Both the position numbers and the translations under genes were made by a program. Source: Streptomyces sp. CB03234 (GTDB lineage: Bacteria > Actinomycetota > Actinomycetes > Streptomycetales > Streptomycetaceae). From it: a stretch of DNA of 64,000 nucleotides. Numbering within the stretch: the stretch's first letter is position 1; the number at the start of each line of letters is the position of its first letter. The stretch is from positions 310,001 through 374,000 of the forward strand of contig NZ_LIYH01000001.1 of assembly GCF_001905885.1 (NCBI RefSeq), read 5' to 3'. Below the pieces are notes generated by a model. The model ran no database searches. It saw nothing but the letters and a program-made list of their open reading frames with translations, and was not told where the DNA came from. Positions 28,217 to 35,329 of the stretch are shown here, piece after piece.

Positions 28217-28855
28217 ATGCGCGCCTGGCCGCGTACCGAGCCCGGCCCGGACCGTGCGCTGGTCCGGGCCGGGCTCGCGGCGGTCGCCGTGGCGGTCGTG
28301 GCGTACCTCTTCCCGTTCTTCCCGGCTCCCGCGCGGGCGCCGGACACGGGCACCCTGCCAGGGGCGGCCGCGGCGTCCCCGACCGCCGGCACCGGCAGCC
28401 CGTCGGCGTCCTCACCGCCCGTGTCCCTCACCATCCCGGGCCATCTCCGTACGACACCCGTCGACCCGGTCACCGCCGACGCCACCGGCGTCATGGCCGT
28501 GCCGCCGTCCCCCAGGCGGCTGGGCTGGTGGGCCCTCGGCGCACCCCCCGGCGCCGCGCACGGCACCGTCCTGCTGGCCGGGCACCTCGACTCGGCCGAG
28601 GAGGGCGCGGGTCCCTTCGAGGCCCTCCACGACGTGCCCATGGGCACCCGCGCCCAGGTCATGACGGCGGACGGCACACGCCACACGTACCGGATCGTGG
28701 CGCGCCGCACCCACCCCAAGAAGGCCCTGCCCCAGGACCTGTTCACCACCGCGGGCACCGCCCGCCTGGCCCTGGTCACGTGCGCCGGCGACTTCGACCC
28801 CGACGCACACGCGTACGCCGAGAACCTGGTCCTCTACGGGGAGCCGGTCTCGTAG
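28217..28855 (+). CDS. Class F sortase
   Basis: A 212-residue sortase with an N-terminal membrane helix (about 16-35), a Pro/Ala/Ser linker and the catalytic domain. The His lies in LLAGHLDS and the Cys in LVTCAG. The segment after the Cys (DPDAHAYAENLVLYG) lacks the Arg I would expect there, so the catalytic triad may be incomplete. It follows the DUF4142 gene closely. The LAETG protein at 60535 would more likely be a class E sortase substrate. Confidence 0.8.
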   Translation: MRAWPRTEPGPDRALVRAGLAAVAVAVVAYLFPFFPAPARAPDTGTLPGAAAASPTAGTGSPSASSPPVSLTIPGHLRTTPVDPVTADATGVMAVPPSPRRLGWWALGAPPGAAHGTVLLAGHLDSAEEGAGPFEALHDVPMGTRAQVMTADGTRHTYRIVARRTHPKKALPQDLFTTAGTARLALVTCAGDFDPDAHAYAENLVLYGEPVS

Positions 28856-28874
28856 CGCGGGACGGCGGCTCCGG

Positions 28875-29699
28875 TCAGACGCCGCTGGGAAGCACCACGG
28901 ACAGGTCCGGACGCACCGGCCGTGGGCGCCACTCGCGCGGGTAGCCGACGGACACCTCACGGAACGGCACGCCGTCGTGCCAGGTCGTACGCGGGATGTG
29001 CAGGTGCCCGTAGACCACGGCCCGGGCCCGGAAACGGCGGTGCCAGTCGGCGGTCGCCTCGGTGCCGCACCACAGGGCGAACTCGGGATGGCGCAGGACG
29101 TACGTGGGGTCGCGCACCAGCGGATAGTGGTTGACGAGCACCGTGGGCAGGTCCGGGTCGAGGGCCGCCAGCCGCTCCTCGGTGATCCTCACCCGCTCCC
29201 GGCACCAGGCGGCCCGACCGGGGTACGGGTCCGGGTGCAGCAGGAACTCGTCCGTGCACACCACGCCCTCCCGGTGCGCCACCTCCAGGGCCTGCTCCTC
29301 GGTCACCGTCCCGGCGGGGCGGAACGTGTAGTCGTACAGCAGGAACAGCGGCGCCACGACGACCGGACCGTCCGGCCCCTCCCAGACGGGGTACGGATCC
29401 TCGGGCGTGAGGACCCCGAGCCCCCGGCACAGCGCCACCAGGTGCTCGTACCGCCGCACGCCACGGTCCTGTACGGGGTCCTCCGGCACGGTCCACAACT
29501 CGTGGTTGCCCGGCGCCCACACCACGGTGCGGAAGCGGTCGCGCAGCAGGGTGAGGGCCCAGGTGATGTCCGTGGTCAGCTCGCCGACGTCTCCGGCTAT
29601 CAGCAGCCAGTCGTCCTCCGACCGGGGCCGCAGACCCTCGACGATGCGCCGGTTCTCCTCATGCCGCACATGCAGATCACTGATGGCGAGCAACGACAC
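28875..29699 (-). CDS. Metallophosphoesterase
   Basis: A 274-residue calcineurin-like phosphoesterase. Metal-ligand motifs occur in order: DLHVRHEE, GDVGE, GNHE, VNHYP and GHLH. The GTG at 29699 is chosen because GGAGG sits five bases upstream; an ATG at 29732 is in frame but lacks such a site. The substrate is unknown. It is convergent with the sortase gene. Confidence 0.85.
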   Translation of the reverse strand: MSLLAISDLHVRHEENRRIVEGLRPRSEDDWLLIAGDVGELTTDITWALTLLRDRFRTVVWAPGNHELWTVPEDPVQDRGVRRYEHLVALCRGLGVLTPEDPYPVWEGPDGPVVVAPLFLLYDYTFRPAGTVTEEQALEVAHREGVVCTDEFLLHPDPYPGRAAWCRERVRITEERLAALDPDLPTVLVNHYPLVRDPTYVLRHPEFALWCGTEATADWHRRFRARAVVYGHLHIPRTTWHDGVPFREVSVGYPREWRPRPVRPDLSVVLPSGV

Positions 29700-29957
29700 C
29701 TGTACCTCCGGGAGGGACGTGCGGGACGACATGACGGAACGGCGCCGGAACCGGCGCTCCCTCCGCAGCGGTCGACTTCCATGCCCCCTGCTCCGACCGG
29801 GCCCCACGGCCGAGGGCATACCGTGAGCCGACGCCGCGGTGCCGCGCCCAGCCGGTGAACGCGCCGGCACTTGGTCCTGTTCCCGCTCGACGTGCCGTGA
29901 TCGTTCGAGCGCGACGTTTCCCGGAAAGGCGCCGGCCTCTTCCTCGATCGGTCGTCC

Positions 29958-31410
29958 GTGGCCGTTGCGGTCACCGTACCGCCCGCTGCTGATATCCCGA
30001 CGGCGCAGCCGGGCACGGAGGGGACACAGGCCCTGCCCGCCCGCCGGCGTCTCGATGGGCTGGACGCGTTTCGCGGCTGCCTTGTCGTGCTGCGCATCCT
30101 CGTCGGCAGCCAGGTGGCGGGGATCGCGGCTTCGGCCATGCTGCACGCGGACGGCTTCGGGCTGACGGTCGCCGACCTCGTCTTCCCCGGATTCCTGTTC
30201 ATCATGGGCATGGCGATCCCGGTGTCCATGTCGGCCTTCCTCCGGCCACCGGCCGCGCGTGATACGGGCGGACCGGGCAGGCGCACTCATCTGCCGCGCA
30301 TCGTGCGGAGAGCCGGTCTGCTGTACGCGATCGGCATGTTCCTGTGCGCGTACCCGTTCCTGTCCGAGATCCTGGAGCACCTGCGGTTCGTCGGTGTGCT
30401 GCAGCGACTGGGCGTCGTGTACCTGGTGGTAGCGCTGCTGTACGTCATGTGCGCCTGGTCGCTGCTGCCGCTCAGCGGTCCGGCGGCCCCCGACGACGGC
30501 AAGGCCGCGAAGCGCGCCGCAGCCCACGCGCGCGGCGGCCGCTTCCTGGCCAGGACGTTGCTCCTGGGCGGTTTCCCCCTCCTGTGCACCGCCCTCTGGA
30601 TCGTGGCGACGTACACCTTCCACAGTCCGTGGCCCGAATGCGCCGACGTCCGTGGACTGGTACCGGGCTGCTCGCTGGAGGCGTATGTCGACACGAACCT
30701 GTGGGGTGTCGAGCACAACTTCGACGGGGCCGCGTTCGACCCGGAAGGCGTCATGTCGACGCTGGTGGCGGTGGTCAATTGCTGGGCGGGTCTTGTCGTC
30801 GGCATGGACATCGTCCGCAACAAGCCGCGCTACAGCGTGACCGGTGGCGTCCGCAGGCGCGTCCTCGCTGATCGCCATCGGCACGGTGTGCGCCGGGGCC
30901 GGCCTCGGGCTGGGCCTGGTCATCCCGATCGGCAAGCAGTTGTGCACCCCGTCGTACGCCCTCGTGACCGTCGGGATCATGACCGCCGGCTTCGGCTTGG
31001 TCCTCCTGGCGTTCGACGGCGGGCTGTGGGCGAGGCCCAATGGTCCGGCCGGCGCCGGCGGGGCCGACGCGGTTGGTGGCCTCGGGCGGAGGCTGCCCTC
31101 GCCCCGCAGGGGGGTGAGCGGCGCTGTCCGACGGGGTCTCGTGCCCGTGGGCGACACGCTGGTGGCCCTTGGCCGCAATCCGCTGTTTTTCTACGTCCTG
31201 TCCGGGCTCGTCGTCATCACGCTCGACTACATCCCGGTCCGGTACCACGGGAAGGAAGGGTCGCTGTGGAGCGTGGGCGCCGAGGCCGGGCTCGCCTCGT
31301 GGATGCCCGGACCGCTGGCGAGCATGGTGTGGGCGTTGCTGTGGCTGTTGCTGTTCTACGTGCCGCTCGCGCGGCTGCTCGTGGCGCGGGGGTGGTACAT
31401 CCGGGTGTGA
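29958..31410 (+). pseudogene. Multi-helix membrane acyltransferase-like protein with a frameshift
   Basis: From GTG 29958 the protein reads LDGLDAFRGCLVVLRIL, then helices and RRAGLLYAIGMFLCAYPF, in the style of DUF5009/heparan-glucosaminide acetyltransferase-like proteins. Homologous-looking sequence leaves this frame near 30850 (after NKPRYSVTGG) and resumes one frame on (SSLIAIGTVCAGAGLGLGLV) to 31410 with the last helices. A single extra base near 30845-30860 explains it. Whether this is real inactivation or a sequencing error cannot be told. The repaired protein would be about 484 residues. Confidence 0.7.
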
Positions 31411-31585
31411 CGACGGTTGCGGGCGGAAGGATCAACGCTCGGGCCGCGTGCCGGGCGGGTCACATCGCCCGGAGTCGCCACGTTCGCGGTACCCCGTGTG
31501 ACCTGCGCGGATGAGACTCGTTCTGCCGGGGGACGGCCTACGCGCCGGCCCTGTGCTCCCAGCGTGTACCTCCTAGCATCCCGGG

Positions 31586-31795
31586 GTGATCAACGTGTTG
31601 CTCGACCCGCCGCGCCGCACGGCTGGCCCCACCGTCTTCGACGACCCACGCGGCCGCCGCCGGACCCTGACCGCCGTCGGCACGTTGGTGTGCGCGGGCT
31701 GCTTGCTCGCCGTCGCGCTGGCCGCGGGCATCCTGTACGTCGACCCCCATGCGCCGGCACCGGCAGGCGCCGTCACCGCGAACACGGCACGGTGA
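31586..31795 (+). CDS. Small single-helix membrane protein
   Basis: 69 residues with one hydrophobic helix (about 29-50) after a basic DPRGRRR segment. GTG 31586 follows CCCGGGG. The stop overlaps the GTG of the next, truncated gene, which suggests the two formed a coupled pair before the island arrived. I do not recognise a family with confidence. Confidence 0.5.
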   Translation: MINVLLDPPRRTAGPTVFDDPRGRRRTLTAVGTLVCAGCLLAVALAAGILYVDPHAPAPAGAVTANTAR

Positions 31796-31905
31796 GGAGG
31801 CCCGAGCCCCGCGGGCACTGGTGGGTCCTGGCCAGCGTCCTGGCGACTAAAACGCCCCCTTCGAGACCAAGGTCAAAGAAACGCAAAGTATCGTCCATGG
31901 CTTAG
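31792..31905 (+). pseudogene. Truncated gene at the left edge of the biosynthetic island
   Basis: GTG 31792 overlaps the previous stop (GTGA) and starts MRRPEPRGHWWVLASVLA, a typical basic-plus-hydrophobic signal-anchor beginning. After about 18 codons (near 31845) the hydrophobic helix breaks off into a Lys/Arg/Ser-rich tail ending at 31905, and base composition falls sharply. This reads as a chromosomal gene cut by insertion or deletion of DNA at the cluster border. Confidence 0.55.
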
Positions 31906-32209
31906 GAATCATTGATCACAGAATAGGTAATGCGCGTACCTACTTCACGCCGGATAAACTGTCCCGCACCACCCCTGGGGTTTTGCGGCACTCCTCGCGC
32001 AGAGGGCGTGCCGCCAGAGCGGTCAGTGACCTGCGGCAAGGCCGTGAGGGAAGCTCAGGAGTACCTCAAGTCCCCAGTCGCGGTTTGACCCAGGCGCCCA
32101 GGTGGATCATGATCGATCGGCCCACCGGTGGGAGCGGATTGGTTGAGTGTGTAACTATGGCCATTCCGGGCATTAACGTTTGCAGCAATTCGTGTTAAAG
32201 CGGGGGAAA
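31906..32209. other. AT-richer non-coding leader upstream of the SARP gene
   Basis: About 300 bp without a supportable gene, visibly lower in GC than the chromosome to the left. It presumably holds the SARP promoter. ACCCCTGGGGT followed by TTTT (about 31971-31984) is a short palindrome of uncertain meaning. Confidence 0.5.
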
Positions 32210-33007
32210 GTGAAGTTTCTTATTCTTGGTCCGGTTGAGATGGAGACTCTGGATGATCAGCAGGTAGCGCCAAGAGCCCTGAAGCTTCGCTCCCTTCTTG
32301 CCTACTTGTGCGCCCACGACGGTGAAGCCGTTTCGACCGCTCGACTTACTGAAGCTCTCTGGTCCGGCGCACCGCCTAGAACGGCGCTGACTGCACTGCA
32401 TGTTTACGTTTCCAAACTGAGGCGGTATCTACAGTCACTGGGACTCGATGCTGCTGAGGTGATAATTACGCAGCCACCCGGGTATCGCTTCAATCTGGAC
32501 GGCCACGATCTGGATCTGAAGCAGTTTAATGGCTTGATATCCAAGGCCGAGGAGCTTAGATCCGTCGGCTGCAGTGAAAAGGCCTCCGTCGTTCTCAACT
32601 CTGCGATAGCCCTTTGGCGAGGTCGGGCTTTTGATGATCTGCGCTCCGTCCCGGCGTTCGACGCCGTCGGTCAGGGCCTGGATGAGCGATACACGCTCGC
32701 GCACATGCAGCGCTTCGAAATCGAGCTCGAACTTGGCAACCATAAAGGAATAATCGGTGAGATTTACGCACTGATAGCTGCGCATCCAACTTGGGAAAGC
32801 CTCTATGAGTACCTCATGGTGGCGCTCTATAGATCGGGTCGCACGGTGGAAGCTCTCGCGGCATACGGGCAGATCCGAAAGGCAATGGTTCAGGATCTCG
32901 GAGTGGAACCTGGTCCTCGTATTCAACGTCTGCACCAGGCTGTTCTTTCTCACGACCCGTGCCTTACCCCCAATCGGAATTCAGGTTTGCTGAAGCTTGC
33001 GCCGTGA
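32210..33007 (+). CDS. SARP family pathway-specific activator
   Basis: A 265-residue Streptomyces antibiotic regulatory protein: N-terminal winged-helix (MKFLILGPVEME through LHVYVSKLRRYLQ and PPGYRFNLDGHDLD) followed by the bacterial transcriptional activator domain (about 105-250) ending GVEPGPRIQRLHQAVL. Start GTG 32210 is preceded by GGGGGAA and gives the usual SARP N-terminus; upstream TTG 32180 and GTG 32192 are less likely. No in-frame TTA codon was found. Its GC content is lower than the flanking chromosome. It probably switches on the cluster operons. Confidence 0.92.
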   Translation: MKFLILGPVEMETLDDQQVAPRALKLRSLLAYLCAHDGEAVSTARLTEALWSGAPPRTALTALHVYVSKLRRYLQSLGLDAAEVIITQPPGYRFNLDGHDLDLKQFNGLISKAEELRSVGCSEKASVVLNSAIALWRGRAFDDLRSVPAFDAVGQGLDERYTLAHMQRFEIELELGNHKGIIGEIYALIAAHPTWESLYEYLMVALYRSGRTVEALAAYGQIRKAMVQDLGVEPGPRIQRLHQAVLSHDPCLTPNRNSGLLKLAP

Positions 33008-33089
33008 AGAGTGACGTGCTGGGCGGCACGGCCAATTGCATCAGTTACCCACTGTGAGCGGTGACGATCGATTCCTCCTGATTCGCCCC

Positions 33090-33128
33090 GGTAGACAGTG
33101 CCTGCTCAAGTGGTAGACACTGTCTACC
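33090..33128. promoter_or_regulatory. Operator of the cluster TetR regulator
   Basis: A perfect 17-bp palindrome GGTAGACACTGTCTACC (33112-33128) is preceded by another GGTAGACA half-site at 33090-33097. It ends just before the ribosome site (GGGAGGG, 33129-33135) of the TetR gene, which fits autorepression. Confidence 0.7.
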
Positions 33129-33139
33129 GGGAGGGTCGT

Positions 33140-33739
33140 ATGGGCAGTGAACTGAGAACTCAGCTGCTGGCTAGTGCCATGCAGATCGTGTCGGATGACG
33201 GCGTCGAAGCAGTCTCGCTCCGCGCTATAGCCCGCAGAGCAGGAGTTTCGCACGGGGCTCCACTGCGTCATTTCCCAGGACGAGCCGCTCTGTTGTCAGC
33301 CGTCGCCACGGAGGGGTACCGCCTGTTGTTCGCAGAGCACCGCCGCGCAATTGACAGATGTGGAGCACGCTCCACCGCGGCGGAGCGGTTGCATGCGGCG
33401 GCACTTGCCTATGTGAGGTTCGCGGTGGCGAACCAAGGCCTTTTTGAGCTGATGTCACGCGAAGATCTGCTGCTGCCCACAGATCCGATGCTGAGTGAGA
33501 TCAGTCGAGCGTTCTTCGAGGAAGCAGTCGGGCTGGTCGCGGGTAGGCAAGCAGAAGAAGCCTGGCATAAAGGGCTCGATAGTCGACTGCTGACTGCTGC
33601 ATTGTGGGCGGGTGTCCAGGGCTTCACTCATCTGTGGCTTATCGGTTCCCTCGCACGCGCATCTCGCTCCAGCTCGTTGGAAGAAGCTCTCAGCGTCGCT
33701 CTGAAAGCTTTCGATCTCGTGCCCGAACCTAAAAACTGA
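33140..33739 (+). CDS. TetR/AcrR family regulator of the cluster
   Basis: A 199-residue TetR protein. The HTH is LLASAMQIVSDDGVEAVSLR then AIARRAGVSHGAPLRHFPGR, and the C-terminal ligand domain resembles WHG-type domains. ATG 33140 has GGGAGGG four bases upstream; an earlier in-frame start at 33098 lies within the operator. It probably represses itself and perhaps the export or lipid genes, with a fatty or product-like ligand. It is followed by the PlsC gene 25 bp on. Confidence 0.9.
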   Translation: MGSELRTQLLASAMQIVSDDGVEAVSLRAIARRAGVSHGAPLRHFPGRAALLSAVATEGYRLLFAEHRRAIDRCGARSTAAERLHAAALAYVRFAVANQGLFELMSREDLLLPTDPMLSEISRAFFEEAVGLVAGRQAEEAWHKGLDSRLLTAALWAGVQGFTHLWLIGSLARASRSSSLEEALSVALKAFDLVPEPKN

Positions 33740-33764
33740 AAGTCATCGACATCAAAGGAAAGTA

Positions 33765-34436
33765 GTGCTGCTTCACGCTGCGGTGAGACTGGTGGCTGCC
33801 CCGCTGGCGCGCCTTGTCTACCGGCCCGTAATCGAAGGGAGGGAGAATGTCCCGCAACGTGGCCCTGTCATCCTCGCCTCCAATCACCTCTCCTTCATTG
33901 ACAGTGTCGTGATCCCTCTGGTGGCTCCGCGTCCAGTCGCCTTCCTGGCCAAGGCTGACTACTTCCAGAAGGGTGGAATCAAAGGTCGCATCATGGCTGC
34001 AGTGTTCGCGGCGCTAGGTGCAGTTCCCGTCGAACGTGGGACTCATCGTGCAGCGAAAGATTCCCTGGAGTTGGCGCGCGGCATCCTCTCCGACGGGAAG
34101 GCATTCGGAATCTATCCAGAAGGAAGTCGCTCACGGGATGGAAGGCTCTATCGCGGACGCACGGGGGTGGCTTGGCTTGCTTTCTCCGCCGATGCTCCAG
34201 TCGTGCCGGTTGCCCTCGTTGGCACTGATCGCATCCAACCTGTTGGGGCTCGATTCCCTCGAATCAGGCGCGTTACAGTCCGCTTCGGGGAGCCATTGCG
34301 GCCTACGCGGCCGGGCCCATCAATCCCTGCCGCGCAGGCACGACGAATGGCAACTGATGAGATCATGAGCGCAATCCAAAGACTGTCCGGTCAAGAGTCA
34401 GCCTCTTGCTACAACGAAATTTCGCCGGCTGCGTAG
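33765..34436 (+). CDS. PlsC-type 1-acylglycerol-3-phosphate acyltransferase (first copy)
   Basis: A 223-residue acyltransferase of the PlsC/LPLAT family. The catalytic HX4D is in SNHLSFIDS, block III is YPEGSRSRDG and block IV VVPVALVGTDR. A short hydrophobic N-terminus suggests peripheral membrane attachment. GTG 33765 follows AAAGGAAAG. It would move an acyl group from ACP or CoA to a hydroxyl acceptor. Together with a second PlsC at 48673 it points to a lipid-like product rather than a free acid. Confidence 0.9.
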   Translation: MLLHAAVRLVAAPLARLVYRPVIEGRENVPQRGPVILASNHLSFIDSVVIPLVAPRPVAFLAKADYFQKGGIKGRIMAAVFAALGAVPVERGTHRAAKDSLELARGILSDGKAFGIYPEGSRSRDGRLYRGRTGVAWLAFSADAPVVPVALVGTDRIQPVGARFPRIRRVTVRFGEPLRPTRPGPSIPAAQARRMATDEIMSAIQRLSGQESASCYNEISPAA

Positions 34437-34464
34437 GCGCTGGACGACCCTCTGGGAATTTCCT

Positions 34465-35226
34465 GTGAAGGGCCTGGTTGCTGGTGCTGATGATGATATG
34501 ACGACTACCCCGACTGTGGCCTCGAAAGTGGTGCTGGGTGCGCCCCGTGGTGACTCCTTCACGGCCTTCGGCCGCCGCGTGGAGATCTGGACGGCAGAGA
34601 TCGGCGTTCCGTCCAGTGCCGATTGCCTGTGTTCGGAGGAGTTCATCTCGCGTGCGGACGTGGAGCGGGCGTCCCGCATTGGTACTCCTGGCGGGAGGGC
34701 GCGGTTCACTGCGGGGCGGGCGCTCACTCGTTGGGCGCTCGCTGCCCACCTGGGATGTCGCCCCGCCGAGATCGCGATAACCCCTGGTCGGGGCGGAAAG
34801 CCCGAACTGGCCGACCGAGGCAGCCAGTTGCGCATGTATGAACGGAGCCCGGAAGGCATTGACTTCAACCTGTCGCACTCCGGGAATCAGGTCGCTGTCG
34901 CCGTGGCGCGCGGGCTGCGGGTGGGAATCGACATCGAGTGCGTCATTGACCGGGACAACGCGGCTGACGTGGCAAGCCGGGTGTTTTCCGAGGCGGAACG
35001 AGATCTCCTGATGCGTACCTCGCCGGCCGGATACCTGGCTCGCTGGTACCAGATCTGGACCATGCGCGAGGCCTACGTGAAGGCGCAGGGCACCGGCCTG
35101 AGCGGCATCGCAGCCGAGCTGCCGGACTCCGGCACGTCCTGGCTCGCCCATGGGGTGCGCGGGGTGGCACAGGGGTACGCTGCCACCGCGGTGGCCTGCC
35201 GCGAGGACTACCACGCGGTGGAGTGA
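34465..35226 (+). CDS. 4'-phosphopantetheinyl transferase (Sfp type)
   Basis: A 253-residue Sfp-family enzyme that activates carrier proteins with phosphopantetheine. Motifs: RFTAGRALTRWALA, NLSHSGNQVAVAV, VGIDIEC (Mg-binding Asp/Glu) and WTMREAYVKAQGTGLSG. It probably primes the two ACPs of this cluster (47576 and 49581). GTG 34465 is used; ATG 34498 is an alternative. A bidirectional terminator follows. Confidence 0.93.
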   Translation: MKGLVAGADDDMTTTPTVASKVVLGAPRGDSFTAFGRRVEIWTAEIGVPSSADCLCSEEFISRADVERASRIGTPGGRARFTAGRALTRWALAAHLGCRPAEIAITPGRGGKPELADRGSQLRMYERSPEGIDFNLSHSGNQVAVAVARGLRVGIDIECVIDRDNAADVASRVFSEAERDLLMRTSPAGYLARWYQIWTMREAYVKAQGTGLSGIAAELPDSGTSWLAHGVRGVAQGYAATAVACREDYHAVE

Positions 35227-35287
35227 TAGAGGCTTCGTGCGTCACGATCCGCTTTCGACAGACATGTGTCGTCATCGGTCGAAGTCG

Positions 35288-35320
35288 AGGGGGCGGCCGA
35301 AGGACATTCGGCCGCCCCCT
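35288..35320. terminator. Bidirectional terminator
   Basis: Perfect 14-bp arms AGGGGGCGGCCGAA (35288-35301) and TTCGGCCGCCCCCT (35307-35320) with a 5-base loop, placed between the convergent PPTase and FAD-protein genes. Confidence 0.85.
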
Positions 35321-35329
35321 GACGTGCCC

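Noticed and set aside
31838..31870. Possible attachment repeat matching the tRNA-Arg 3' end
   Set aside because: Only a CGCCCCC stretch is shared; integrase sites normally share 15 or more bases with the tRNA end.
32195..32197. TTA codon in the SARP gene suggesting bldA control
   Set aside because: It is in frame only if an unlikely upstream start is used; no TTA codon was found from GTG 32210 onward.
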